Counted from the first letter of the stretch, positions 1-11,748 are shown. The stretch is DNA of 64,000 nucleotides from Castanea sativa (GCF_040712315.1 NC_134013.1:45783501-45847500), one strand, 5' to 3'. Notes: generated from the letters alone by a model not told the origin. Program-made: numbers and translations.

Positions 1-334
1 TGATTTCTAGATTATCATGTAGTGATTGGGAAAAATTAATGATCATAAATATATGCTAATATGACTTACAAAGTGGATTCCAAAACCTTAATTCCTTTCT
101 TTGGCTTAATTACATCTCTTTACTACTTTATATTGTATCTTTGCTTAGTTTAATTATTTGCTTAGTATATTTAATTTCAAACAACCAATTTTTATTAAAC
201 TAGATTATAATTAATTTGTTTAAGATTTGATTAATTTTCTTATGTTCATTCAAGTCCCTGTGGGTTTGACCTTGTTCTTGGCAAACTATACTTTGGTACG
301 ATTCGTACACTTGCGAGTACTTTAAAATTTCACA
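1..334 (+). repeat. A1 5' LTR, 3' portion
   Basis: AT-rich sequence leading to a CA near 333-334, about ten bases before the primer site. The stretch 251-330 (CCCTGTGGGTTTGACC onward) resembles the R/U5 end of Athila-type LTRs. The LTR start lies outside the window, and no second copy is present here to fix the boundary. Confidence 0.6.
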
Positions 335-343
335 AGAAGCTTT

Positions 344-361
344 TGACACCGTTGCCGGGGA
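344..361 (+). other. A1 primer binding site (tRNA-Asp type)
   Basis: TGACACCGTTGCCGGGGA matches the plant gypsy consensus TGGCGCCGTTGCCGGGGA, complementary to the 3' end of tRNA-Asp, at 16 of 18 bases. Both differences are G-to-A, as expected from decay of methylated DNA. Confidence 0.85.
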
Positions 362-542
362 CTTGGTTAGGAAAATAAATTAGGTCTTAATTGAATTTTT
401 CCTTCTACTAGTTTTAGTTAAAATTTATTTTTTAAATAGACAAAAAAAAAAAAACAAAAAAGGATGTCTTTGTGCTTGGTGTATGAGAACTTGGATACGT
501 GATAAAGAAAATTGTCTTGTTAGTTTTAATTATTCATCCACA

Positions 543-2215
543 ATGGGAGAAACACGAGATGATTCAAAAACTCTTAGGGAGTTGTTCTCACCCATAACCA
601 CCAACCCCCCATCTTGCATAGTATTGCTTGCAACCATTGCTGCACATTTTGATTTAAAGACACAGATAATCCATCTACTTCCTACTTTTCATGGATTGGA
701 TAGAGAAGATCCTTATATGCATGTGAAGGATTTTCTTGAGGTTTGTGCTACTTGTAAGTTCAAGAATTTCACTGATGACTCTGTTCGCTTGCGTTTGTTC
801 CCTTTTTCCTTGAAGGATAAGGCAAAAGCCTGGCTTAAGTCTTTGTCACCTAGATCTATCACTTTATGGGAACTGTTGGTCATAAAACTCCTCTCTCAAA
901 TTTTCCCACTGGCCAAGACCAATGCTTTAAGGAGAGAAATTGCAGATTTTTATCAAGATGAACAAATTTTATGAGAGTTGGGAGAGATTTAAGGACTTGA
1001 TCCTAAAGTGTCCTCACCATGGTTTTGAAACATGGAGACTAGTACAATATTTTTATAATGGTTTGACTCAGACAAATCGTAACATGATTGAGTCCATGAA
1101 TGGTGGTGGATTCTTAAGTCTTGTAGATAATGAGGCATACAAATCTCTTAAGAATTTATTTGAAAGTTCACAACAATGGAAATTTTTCAACCGTAGAGAG
1201 AGATCTGCCCCTGTAATTAAGAAAGGAGGATTGTATGAAGTCAGTGAACATTTAGACATAAAAGCTAGGTTGGAAAATCTCACTCATAAGGTTGAAGCTT
1301 TAGCTTTTGGTAGAGGGATGAATTTTGTTAATCAAGTTCAAAGTGAAACATGCTCTATTTGTGTGAGTCCTATGCATATAACACAAATGTGTCCTTCCAC
1401 AGTTGGTTACCCTGATTTTTTATACTGAGCAAATAAATGCACTAAATAATTATGGAAAACCATTTGCTAGTCCATTTTCAGAGACATACAATCCAAATTG
1501 GAGGAACCATCCTAATTTCTCATGGAGGCAAAATCAGCCTTCCACAAATGTAGTTGGAAAACAAGTGCATCAACAAAGTCAATTTCATCCACCTACCCAA
1601 GCATATCCTCCCACTCCTCAATCAACTCCTCAGTTTATGGCACCACCAAGACAACAAACATCTTTGGAGGAGTCTCTCAAAACTTTCATGCAATCAACTA
1701 GCTAAGCCATTCAAGAGATGAAAAGTTCCACTCATTTAAATACTCAAGCTATTTCAAAGTTGGAAAGTCAAGTTGGCCAGTTAACAGCCTAAGTTGATGA
1801 GGGGGAAAAAGGAACATTTCCTAGTCAGCCTGTACCTAACCCAAAAGGGCAGTATGCCATCAATGGTTCTTCTAGTTCTACTCATGCACATGAATCTGTT
1901 CAGCCTATTACTACCCTTCGGTCTAGAAGACAAGTTGATAATCAAGTGAAAATGCTAGAAGTGGAGGATAATGAAAACACTTTGTTAGAGGAAAAAGGAG
2001 TTCACAGTTCACAGGATGATCATAGCGAAAAGAGGGGCAACTCAACCTTAATTCAAATTCAAGATCTTAGTTCTTCCCCTCTTGATAAGAAGATTGTTCC
2101 TAAAGCTCCATTTCCTCAAAGGTTAATTTGTACTCAGAAAAGTGCACAATTTGGAGATATTTTAGAGGTTTTTAAGCAAGTGCAAATAAATATTCCATTT
2201 CTTGATGCAATTTAG
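543..2215 (+). pseudogene. A1 gag, broken
   Basis: This encodes the capsid/nucleocapsid polyprotein that packages the element RNA. A likely start is Met at 543 (MGETRDDSKTLREL); an in-frame Met at 483 is also possible. The Retrotrans_gag core is clear (PTFHGLDREDPYMHV, then FPFSLKDKAKAWLKSL, then KTNALRREIADFYQ). The frame shifts near 955-970, where the reading continues as YESWERFKDLILKCPHHGFE, and again near 1410-1428. A zinc-knuckle-like CSICVSPMHITQMC lies at about 1351-1392. Stops interrupt the proline/glutamine-rich tail at 1703 and near 1790. The C-terminal part runs to the stop at 2213. It cannot make an intact Gag. Confidence 0.85.
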
Positions 2216-3247
2216 CAAGTTCTTGCTTATGCCAAGTTTCTAAAAGATCTTGTGATAATGAAGAGAAAGACAAATGTCCCTAAAAATGCATTTTTGACAG
2301 AGCAAGTCAGTTCAATCATTTAGAATAAATATCTAGTGAAATGCAAGGACCCTGGATCTCCTACAATTTCATGCACGATTGTGGATCGTCTCATTGAGTG
2401 AGCTTTGCTAGATTTAGGGGAAAGTGTGAACCTAATGCCATATTTAGTTTATGTATAGCTAGGTTTGGGGAAGCTGAAACCCATAACCATGATACTCTAG
2501 TTAGTTGACAAATTTGTGAAAATTCCTAGCGCTATTGTTGAGGATGTATAGGTGGATGCATTCTGTTTTTGTTAAACCCTAAATGCCAATACACAAATCC
2601 ATGTCATTTTGGGTCGCCCTTTCTGAGCCACATCTAATACTTTGATCAATTTTTGGAGTGGTGTGATGAAGATTTCTTTTGGAAATATGACCGTTGAGCT
2701 TAATATCTTTGACATAAGTAGGCAAGTACTAGAAAATGAGGATATATGTGAGGTTAACATGATTGAGAACCTAGTCCATGATACTTTCATACAATCAAGT
2801 TGTGAGGATCCCCTAAAAGCTTGTATAACCCTTTTGGGTTGCAATTTGGATATTGAAAAATCAATTAAGGAGGTCAATGCATTGTTGGATTCCGTTCCTC
2901 TCTTAAGTACTGATAGCTGGCAACCAAAAGTAGTCCCTCTTCCATTTTCTTCATCCCTACTCCCATCTACTGTAAAACCACCAAAGTTGGATGATGTTTG
3001 GGAACACCAATTGATAAGTATATTGCAAGAGCATAAGGAAGCTATAGGTTGGACAATTGCTGATATTAAGGGTATTAGTTCCTCTGTGGTTATGCACCAC
3101 TTGGAAGACACAACAAAAGCTTCCCAACATGTTTTTGACCTAGGTAAGTTACAATCTCAATGGACTAGTCCATTCATAATATGCATTATTTATCTCCATG
3201 GTGTTGTTAAGCTTTGGATGGTCCTGTTTATTAGGATTGATCTCTAG
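2216..3247 (+). pseudogene. A1 protease and pol stub; RT to integrase deleted
   Basis: Reading through several stops, an aspartic protease is visible with the catalytic triplet DLG (about 2411-2419, in LLDLGESVNLMPY), followed by a flap-like region and the linker MKISFGNMTVELNIFDISRQ from 2666. The start of the RT module follows (EAIGWTIADIKGISSSVVMH, about 3040-3100, then EDTTKASQ). The reading then jumps at about 3125-3145 to GKLQSQWTSPFIICIIYLHG, which belongs to the extreme C-terminus of Athila integrase. So roughly the whole RT, RNase H and integrase core has been removed in one deletion. The stop is at 3245. Confidence 0.8.
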
Positions 3248-4300
3248 TTGTGTTAAATCTTTTTGCAAAAAAAATATATTTTTTTTTCTTCTTTATTTTT
3301 TGCTTTTAGATTAATAATTGTGTTTATTTTCTTGTTTAGTTTTATTTTCTTTTGTTCTAGTTGATATTTGACAAAACTTAAAATTTATAACAATCAGCTT
3401 GATCAAGGTACGTCTCGTCCTTCTTACCTTTCTTGTTCTACTTGGTTCTCATGTTGCATATTAATATTTTGTTCTCTTTTCATTCAAGACATATATTTGA
3501 GAGTATCATTTTTAACATTGAGGAGAATGTTTGGCTTAGGTTTGGGGGGATGTACATAGATTTCTATCTTTTTGTTTACTTTAGTTGTGTCAAAAAAAAA
3601 AAATCTTTTGCCAAGCTTGAGGCTTATGTTTTGAGTTCGTTATACTACTCTTGCATAAAGAATTTCATTGCTTTCATGCTCAATTCATTGCACATGCATG
3701 TAGCCACTCAGACACAACTTGTTGTTGAAGGATAAAAGTGTTTAGAAAATCTTGAAGATAACAATGTGGAGACTGTAACCCTTGTGAGTTTTGAGCCAAT
3801 CGTTATTTTTGGAGGGTTATTTTTTTTTCTAATCTTAAAGTTCAATTGGAAGTGTGTAACATATTTTCCTTGTTGTAGTCTCATTGTTCTTTCTTTTGGC
3901 CAAGAAAAAAAAATTAACTGTATGCCACACTTGAATCTTTTGAAGTCATTGATGTTGAATGAACTATACTAGTCTTTGAGAGATGAGATTAGACCATTTT
4001 TGTCTACTTTGAGCCATATATGTGTTTTTCTTCTTCTTTCTTGATACATTATCGCTAGTCACCCCGTTGAGCCTTTTAATTAGCCTTTCTTTCTTAAAGC
4101 CTAAATCCATAGTGTTTGAAGATGAAATTTGATTAGTTTGTTTCAATGTTATGGTTTGCGGGAGAATTCAAAGAAGAAAGAAAAAAGAATTCAAAGAAAA
4201 AAGAAAAAAGAATTCAAAGAAAGAAAAAAATAATTCAAAGAAAAAAAATAATTCAAAAAAAAAAGAAAAGGAAAAGTGTCAAAAATGAAAGTTCAAGTAG
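3248..4300 (+). other. A1 3' untranslated region
   Basis: No credible gene. It holds the conserved block at 3516-3550 (CATTGAGGAGAATG then GGTTTGGGGGGA), which sits in the 3' leader of Athila-type elements. Poly-T and poly-A runs follow, and then an imperfect A-rich tandem repeat. Small ORFs here are composition artefacts. Confidence 0.65.
4163..4268 (+). repeat. A-rich tandem repeat, unit GAATTCAAAG plus A/G run
   Basis: Five imperfect copies of GAATTCAAAG (or TAATTCAAAG) separated by AAAAAAG runs of 5-13 bases. It lies at the end of A1, just before the E1 LTR. Confidence 0.75.
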
Positions 4301-5385
4301 TGTGTAAAACACCTATGAACGTTTAGACCCCCAAATACAAAAATACCAACACAAGCTTATAATCAAACAATATATGTGCGGAATATGAAATATAAGCTAT
4401 ATCCAAATTGGTAAAACACTCTAAACCACAGTTAATCATAAACATAGTAGCAATTAAAAGGTAAAGAGTAAGGGAAGAGAGATGTAAACACAATGATAAC
4501 ATGGCGATGTGTTATCGAAGAGGAAACCGAAGAACTCGGCGAAAAACCTCTCTGCCGCCTTCCAAGTGGTCAATAATCCACTAGAGAATAAAGTTGGGAT
4601 ACATGAAATAGCAGAAGACCTTCCACGCTTAATCTACCTAGTGCACCTAAGCCCTCCAAGCTTCTTGCTCCAACAGGGTTACGTCGAACCTTATCTTCTC
4701 TAGCTTATTGGATCCCGTAATCGCCCATTGCATCAACCAAATGAATTGGTCTCTTTTGAATTGCTTCCCAAGTACCAAAATACCTCCTCACTGATATGGG
4801 TATAGTGAGATAGGATTTGGCTAAATGTAACTCTCAAGGATATGTCAATGGAGAGAGTGAGAGTAGAGGAATTTGGAGAATCAAAGGATGAAGATTTTGG
4901 ATGAGTCAATCTTGCTTTTCTCTAGGGTTTCTCTCTTAAAATTCTCTTTGGAAGCTCTCTACATTTTGTGGGTATAAGGGTATTTATTGTAGGGTGTATG
5001 AGGAATGCGAAACGTTAGTTTTCATCCAAATAGGGCATTTTGGCGACTCGACCTCGCGACTAGAACGAGTTGCGAGTTTAAGTCGCGAGCTAACTGTCTG
5101 GCCAGACTAGACGTTTTGTCCTGTAGTGCTCTAGCTGTTGTGACCCTTCAGCTCCCCTACATGCTTCATATATGTGTCACCTTTGGCGACTTGCCAGTCA
5201 CAAACCAGTCGCGAGATCTAGTTGCGAGGCTCTTCTTGAATGCACACATCTTGAGTTTTCTTCACACTCTCTCACACACTACCCTTCCATAATTCCCACC
5301 TAGATACAAGGTATCTAATTGCTAAATTACAAGAAAATTTGGCACGAATAAAGCCAACACATGATTGAATAAATTCAACCTTACA
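4301..5385 (-). repeat. E1 3' LTR
   Basis: On the + strand it runs from TGTGTAAAACACC to CAACCTTACA, so on its own strand it has TG...CA ends. It lies directly against a polypurine tract. Its middle (4500-4640) is a diverged homologue of the LTR-B block shared by E2, ending in a common splice-like ATCGAAGAGG/CCACTA pattern. A cluster of GCGACTCG/TCGCGAG motifs lies at about 5041-5231. The lower boundary (4301 or 4303) is uncertain by a few bases. Confidence 0.7.
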
Positions 5386-5400
5386 ATATCCCCCTTTGGC
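5386..5400 (-). other. E1 polypurine tract
   Basis: Reverse complement GCCAAAGGGGGATAT directly abuts the LTR end, the expected place for the plus-strand primer of reverse transcription. Confidence 0.8.
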
Positions 5401-8400
5401 TATTCCATGACAAAACTCTAAAACAAACTCTAAACTTAACATGTGAGTTGGGAACAGTTGCCAAAACTCACTCACACCTAACTCTAGAAACTGTGAAGCT
5501 CTTGAACCATACGAACAAGTTTTTCCTAAAAACAATAACACAAGAAGATCATAGTAAGCAGAAATCTTGAAGTGCATATGGAACAGGCACAATGCGATCA
5601 AGTAGTAAAGACTAAAGCAATAAAGCATGACTTAACCAAACATGAAAAATCACTATAAATAGTGATCACAATGAACATTCACACAAGGAATGAACATCCG
5701 GACATGCAAGCTAATAAGCTCAATGCAAAGTATCATTTGCATGTCCAACACTTAACCGATACAAAAACACAAGGTAGTTGCATCAAGGATATAAAATCCA
5801 ACAAGGGCACAAGAGTGAAGTACTAAAGAAAATGCATAACATTAACTAAAAGTACTAAGCTACAAAGCAAAGGTACAAATATAAAGTACTGAAAATGAAA
5901 GATTTAAACCAATGTACTTAAAGATTTAAACCAAAGCAATGTAAATATCCAAGAGTTATAAAAACTATAGACAAATAATCTGTGATGAACTTGGAACATA
6001 TATACCTGTAACCTGAAACACTTGCACAGAACGCATTAGACCCTCAAGGTAAAGCAAGTCATAAAAGGATAAGTATAATGTAACAAGTAAATTGTGATCA
6101 AGTAAACATGATGTGAAACATGTGAGCAACTTGATCATACACCAAAACAGTCATATAGAGATGACTATAATGATCACATAACAAAGCAAATGATCATTCG
6201 AACATGCAATCAATGAAGCATAATAGCATAAGGAAGTATGCACGACCAACACACAAACACAATGCAATGAGAACAACAAAGTATAGATACTAAACATAAC
6301 TCAAAGTACCATAAAGCAAACAAGAAAACTAACATAAAGAAACACATACAAAACAAAGTTTTCTTATTAACACAATATCTTCTCCCCCTTGGTATATGCA
6401 TCTCCCCTATGGAATATCTCGCCCCCTACAAATGTGCACAAAAAATAGAATTTTCCCCCCTAAGAATGTGCACAAGAGACATATAGAAATGACAAAACTC
6501 TCCGGTATACTACTCTAGAGTATACTCTCCCCCTTTTTGACACAAATAGACAAAGGGGTCAAGGAGAAAAGAGGGCAAGAGATGAAGGTATAAACAAGGA
6601 GAATGATGCATGAGGGGTGCAAGATGAATGAGAAATGAAGCTCAAACAAAAGACAAAACAAAATACTACAAAGCATAAGATAAATATGACATACTAGGAT
6701 GAAGAAACAAGGTATAGACCAATGCATGAGAAGTAAGCAAAGGTGTGTGCAAGAGGTGGCTATGTGCAATGCATGACCAAAGTATTGAAAATGCACATGT
6801 GGGGCAAGGTGTGTTAAATATACAACCAATGAACCAAACATGATCCCAGTGAGGAAACATGAGAAACCCCAAAATTTGATACTCATCGGAGTCCAACACA
6901 AATGAGAAAATGCTTAAGAGGCATTTTATCAAACACCTAGCGTGCACACTAAGAACAACAACGTAAAACAATACATGAACATCATGAAATCCACCCTTAA
7001 TACATGTTCTTTTTGCCACAAGGGGCCAACATCCAAAGCAAATCATCAAAAGAAACCAATCCAATACAAAAATTTGACAAAAATTAAGTTTTCCCAACGC
7101 CTATGATGAAAATCCCAACCAAGAGCACAAAACACTCCAAAACATAATCTAAGGATCCAAATCATTGAAAAGAATTTAAAAATTACCTTAGAGATGTTAG
7201 TGGAAAGAAAAACCAATCAAATTGATTGGGTTTTGATGTAAAAATATTGAAAGAGGGGTTTTAGAGAGGATGGAAGAGGTTTAAAATAGGTTTTCCACGA
7301 AAAGCTCTTTAAAAAGCTATTTATGGGCGTTTCGCAACTGGGTGAGTCGTGAAGTGAGTCACGAAGATTTTTGCAAGTCACGGGATGAGTCGCGAAAGCT
7401 TCTGGATGAACTTGTGACTTGTGAATTTCGTGACTGGCGAGTCGCGAAATGAGTCGCGAAAATTTTTTGCGAGTTGCGAGTGAGTCGCGAAAAATGCATT
7501 TTTCCAGTTTCGCAACTGGCGAGTCGCGGAATGAGTTGCGAGTGAGTTGCGAAAAACTCTGACACCTATTTTTCAATGCAAAACATGTTTAAAATAATGA
7601 AAAACAAAGTAAGCACTAAAGATGAACAAAGAGTGATAAAAATCACTTCTAAATACATATAAAATGATCAAAAATCCTTTTGGTTTGATCCATATATAGT
7701 TGAGCACACACACATCACAAGAAGAAGGCTCAATAGAAAGGATATCTATCGAGGATGTGTCGAGGAGCTATCAAGCTTGAAGAAAAGAGGTTTTTCAAGA
7801 AGGGAAAAACACATAGAGATGAATGCATAAATCAAGCTACTCGCTCAAACATCAAACCAACAAATTAAGCTCTCAAATCTCATCTCAAACAAGATGCAAA
7901 GCATAAAGATCCAAAACACACACACACACACACACTAAACAAGTCTAACCAATTTTATATTTCAAAAACAAGTTGAGACACTTTAGTAAGCATATATTGG
8001 CACAAGTAATTCTTGTGATGGCTAAATCACATTATACATTGACATGTATCAAGAGTAGCAAAGAGTATGCGTGTTGTGTGTAAAAACATAACAAGTGTGC
8101 ACAAGTTTCTCATATTATGACGATTTGAGACATAAGAAAATTAAATACACTCACACACAATTATAACTGTTTGATGGGGACTATCAACTTTGAGGTACAT
8201 CCTATGACTCCCACATCTCCTAGAAACACGCTTGCAACCATATTAAAAGCATTTTGATTCTTTTTGCTTTCATTTTTCTTTGCATATTTTTCTTTTAAGC
8301 ATAGCATGCATAGACATATAAAAGAGAAAAGAAATACCTAATTATATAAGCCAAAACATCACAATTTTGCTATGCCGAAGTACACAGATGTTATACATGA

Positions 8401-8860
8401 TTGGCAGGTTTTAGTGGTGAGATAGTTATTTATGCCTTTCTCTTAGGATTTTCTAGTCCTTCCAGTCAAAAAGAGTGATATGAGTATGCGATATAAGAGA
8501 TAACTTAATCTTACTCATCACAAACACAAGCCATAAAGCTCATTTGCTTAGTTGTGCAAAGAGATGCTCATCTAAGTTACAAGAGATACAAAGTTTAGAA
8601 AACTTTGCTTCAATGGCCATCCAAGGTATACAAGTACCAATTTACACATACACATTTTTTTTGTATTTTTTTGTATTTTGAAAACAAAACAAAGTAAAAA
8701 CTAAACAACCAAACAAAAACAGACGAACAACATGAAAGTATGAAGATAGATGCAGATGCAGATGCATGAAAGCATGATTCCAAAAATAGATAAGAAAACA
8801 AGCAAGAAAGTCCTACTTTAGATAGAAAGAATTAAAGAAGAGGACTAATACAAAAGACAA
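5401..8860 (-). other. E1 non-coding spacer between gag and 3' LTR
   Basis: About 3.4 kb with no recognisable protein. Contents: two weakly similar blocks near 5570-5770 and 6110-6260; a CCCCCTTTTTGACA box near 6531 like the one before the E2 env-like stop; the TCGCGA motif cluster at 7326-7560; a (CA)n tract at about 7916-7935; and a stretch from about 7900 to 8830 that matches 15905-16760 of E2. ORFs of 60-143 codons on either strand show no family features. Confidence 0.6.
7326..7560. repeat. Cluster of TCGCGA/GAGTCGCGA motifs in E1 spacer
   Basis: About ten imperfect copies of GTGAGTCGCGAAA and related GCGAGTTGCGAG words in 235 bp. TCGCGA is its own reverse complement. The same vocabulary occurs in the E1 LTR (5041-5231) but not in E2. 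Confidence 0.75.
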
Positions 8861-9247
8861 TTAAGTCATAGGCTCCTTTATCACCCACACATCGCAAGTC
8901 TTCGGCCATGAAGATGAAAATGCACGTGTCCTAGTATGTCTACTAAAGGACATAGAAGAATTAGAATTCTCCTCAAATTAAGTTAAAAAGCTCAAAGCTT
9001 TTAATAACCTTCCAAACAAAAGTGTAGTTCCATGAGAGGAAACCTATGACCATTTGGACACTTGCTTTTAAGGATACAACTTAAAGCAATTATGATGAAT
9101 GGGTCCAGAAACACCACAATGGTGACAAACATGAGCAGTTTTAGGACTACTAGACTTCCTAAAGTGAGGTCTAACAAAGGATTTAGAATTAGACAAATAA
9201 GTATGGATTTCATACATTTATCACCTTTCTCAGATTGAGGCACAAAG
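8861..9247 (-). pseudogene. E1 gag C-terminus with CCHC zinc knuckle
   Basis: Read on the - strand, the frame shows SFVRPHFRKSSSPKTAHV and then CHHCGVSGPIHHNC, a CX2CX4HX4C knuckle that binds RNA in SIRE-type Gag. It ends in KTCDVWVIKEPMT and a TAA at 8861-8863. Three in-frame stops (after KLYP, after SKWS and after SFLT) and a frameshift near 9165 break it. The N-terminal side is cut at 9247 by insertion of C3. After the gag stop the sequence goes straight into spacer; no pol follows. Confidence 0.75.
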
Positions 9248-10487
9248 TGTTAGGATTAGTGCCCTTAAATCCTATTGTACAATGCTATGTATGACATTAT
9301 GTATGATTTAATGTTGTGTTTAATAAAGTTGTTTTACTATTATTATCTAAAATAATGGTAACATGAATATTTGAACATTATCATATAGTCCATGAGATGC
9401 ATAGTATGTGATTTAAGTGACTTAGTCACAGAAAATACAGATCACAAGTTCTTTGTAAACTCAGAATTTTAGTTCATAGTCGGTGATGAAATTGGGCATT
9501 TCATCTACAAAGACTATAACAAATCAACTAAGATGATTTGTCTTGATCATGGAAGTGTAGGTTGTTTTGATATATCAGGAGTGAGATCTAAAGTTACAAT
9601 TAAAACCTCAATATATTGGGCAGCCACACTTAGTGTTGATTGAACATATATTCTCAAGATGGAATTCATAATCTCTTAACGGAGATATAAAATATTCCCT
9701 TGAGATAAGTTTAATGGGTTTGGTTATTCAGAGTGTTAGGCCTAACCACTTTAGTAAGGAGTTACTAAAGTATATATTTATGAAATTGGATTTCATAAAT
9801 ATATGATGAATAACTTGAAGGATTAAAACGGGTATTCAAGGATTAAGATGTAGTAATCTTCAAAGTGGCAGTTTACATTCATGATTTTGTATTACTACGA
9901 ATATTTTATGAAGGGGTTGCATGTATAATAAAGTCTTGGGATATAATACATTAATAAGGCCTAGAGTGCAATTATATTTATATAGTGGTATTAAATATAA
10001 TTAATGGTAACTTTGGACTTGTCAAGAATTGACAAAAAAGCCCAATGCCCATTAGAGCTAGAGTCTTATTTTTTCCCTTTTGGTCCCACTCCAAGTCACA
10101 TACTAAAGTCCAATTGGAATGGCCTAAAAGGCTAGTCCAATTAGATAATCAGTTAGTTATAAGGAGAGAAACATACAAAATTTTAAGTGACACTAGTGTG
10201 TGGAATGAAATGGTGTGTATGTGAGGGTAAGCAACTCTCTTATTCTCCATTGGAAACTAATTAAGAGACCACACTTCTTGGGCATTAAGTGGAATTGGAG
10301 TGAAGATTAAAAGTTTTCTCAAGTATTTCTGATCTTTGGTTTTGAATTTCACTGCACTAAGGTACACTCTCTTGTTCTTGAATTCTGAAGTTTACATAGT
10401 ACATGTTATCAATTACGAATGAAATAGATCCATTAATTTTTCACTGCATATGTTTTGTATGCGATTCAAACATGTATTTTTCCAACA
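9248..10487 (+). repeat. LTR-A (5' LTR of C3), 1240 bp, internally shortened
   Basis: It begins TGTTAGGATTAGTGCCC and ends TTTTTCCAACA. It is about 170-190 bp shorter than other copies. The missing piece lies between two near-identical GATCATGAAGTG words, seen separately at 24490 and 24660 in the full-length copy, which here are fused at 9545. Confidence 0.9.
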
Positions 10488-10489
10488 GT

Positions 10490-10501
10490 TGGTATCAAAG
10501 C
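10490..10501 (+). other. C3 primer binding site (initiator tRNA-Met)
   Basis: TGGTATCAAAGC differs by one G-to-A from the plant copia consensus TGGTATCAGAGC and lies two bases after the LTR. Confidence 0.85.
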
Positions 10502-10737
10502 CAAGTTTTCAATTTCGAATTTGTATAACATGTTTTGTGAGTTTTGGAATCAAAGATAGTAATATCATGATGTTAGAAGATTATACAATCAATTTTCTAC
10601 ATGGTTACTGAAATTATTGTTTGATGAAAACTAATATTGATGTTATGATGTTGTTTAAGTTTAAAATTAAGTGTGTTAGATTGAACTTTAAGGCTATAGC
10701 ATCAATGGAATTCAATTTTGGTATCAAACTCTATCTA

Positions 10738-11748
10738 TTATGGCCAAGAATGTATTGGCCCCTTGTGATAAATTAACTAATTAATTATCTAAGTTAATTA
10801 ATTAATCCAATTAACATTCAAAATGCATGGTAGCACAAAAAAATCACCAACTAAGTTAATATGTAGCGAAAAATAAGGTTGACACGGTGATTTGTTTACG
10901 AATGGAGAAAATCTCCAAGGCAAAAACCCCACCGGGTGATTTTAAGGTCACCACTCCTGAGAATTCACTATTATCACAGCAAGCGGTTACAAGTAAAAGA
11001 ATCCCAGTATCTTATACCAACCTACAGTTGAACCCTTACCCCAATACACAATTGGACTTGTTCTGTAGTGACAATCTCTCCTTTTTAATGCACGACTCCC
11101 AGTACGTGACTAACCAATCGATACGCGGATCCCAGTACGCGACTTAATCACCAACTTGAGAAAGATGTTGGCTACAAAGTTCTTCAATTCATTAACACGA
11201 TGAAGATTGCGAAGCTCCTTGGTCACAAAACCCAACAGTGTACAAACGTAGTAGCTTCTTCAAGAGAAAGATGAACTAAGGCAAATTTTGTCTCTGATCA
11301 CAATTTGCATAAAGAAAACTTTGCTCTACACTCGCGCAACCTTTGACAGCCTTAAAAATAATCCATATATATGTTTAGGGTTGTGAGAAAAGAAAACCTA
11401 AACATATACATAAGGATTGGAGTGAAATCAGATTTGAAAATTTTATTTTCAAAAATCTCGATAGATAGGGTATCTATCAAGCAGTTATTGAGCATCGGGC
11501 TAAAGCAGCCTTTTAAACCTCGATAGATGCTATCTGTCTAGCTAGCTGTAAAGCTTTAAAATCCAGCACTTCTTCACTTATTTTTTTGGACAGATTTGCA
11601 TGGCTTCAATACTTGGACTTGAATCTTATTCCTTGAAGTATTAAACACATCCTATATCTACCCAATTATAAGTGAAATGCGTTTTGTCAAAGGATTAGCC
11701 AATTCTACATGACATATGTTCCTAACATGATTCACATATGTCCTAAAA
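10738..11748 (-). repeat. LTR-B (3' LTR of E2)
   Basis: Homologous over its length to the solo LTR-B at 26454-27460. Its + strand left end is degraded (ATTATGGCC in place of TGATAGGCC), and the right end reads TCCTAAAA in place of TCCTAACA. It contains CTATCGA-type words at about 11456-11560. The small ORF at 10887-11147 follows the LTR consensus and is not a gene. Confidence 0.85.

Larger units (their letters stand above)
1..4300 (+). mobile_element. A1: Athila-like Ty3/gypsy element, internally deleted
   Basis: This is a decayed gypsy element with the end of a 5' LTR, a tRNA-Asp-type primer site, gag, a protease remnant, a short stub of reverse transcriptase joined to the end of integrase, and a long 3' untranslated region. 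Most of RT, RNase H and integrase is gone. The 3' LTR is not seen because the element stops where the E1 LTR begins near 4301. The family is inferred from the primer site, the gag motifs and the G-rich 3' leader; Athila versus a close relative is not settled. Confidence 0.8.
4301..9247 (-). mobile_element. E1: SIRE-like copia element without pol (left part)
   Basis: On the - strand this piece contains, from its 3' end, an LTR (4301-5385), a polypurine tract, a 3.4-kb spacer and the C-terminus of gag, and it breaks off at 9247 where copia C3 starts. No protease, integrase or RT is seen between the gag stop and the 3' LTR. The upstream half of its gag may be the gag fragment at 63396-64000. The preceding sequence (A1) is probably its target, but the other side of the target duplication is outside the window. 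Confidence 0.7.
9248..10737 (+). mobile_element. C3: 5' end of a Ty1/copia element (LTR-A family)
   Basis: This is a 5' LTR-A followed by a Met-type primer site and about 235 bases of leader that aligns with the leader of C2 (GGCTATAGCATCAATG near 10691). It stops where the LTR of E2 begins. The rest of the element is not in the window, either beyond or removed by the deletion inferred at 63396. The left flank is CAAAG (9243-9247). Confidence 0.75.

Noticed and set aside
6515..7097. Overlapping 128- and 143-codon - strand ORFs in E1
   Set aside because: Hydrophobic readings of an A-rich spacer in two overlapping frames, with no similarity to the env-like gene at the matching place in E2.
10887..11147. 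Recurring ORF with SYTNLQLNPYPNTQLDLFC-like ending (also 18925 and 26599)
   Set aside because: It is the same stretch of LTR-B in three copies; an LTR reading, not a gene.
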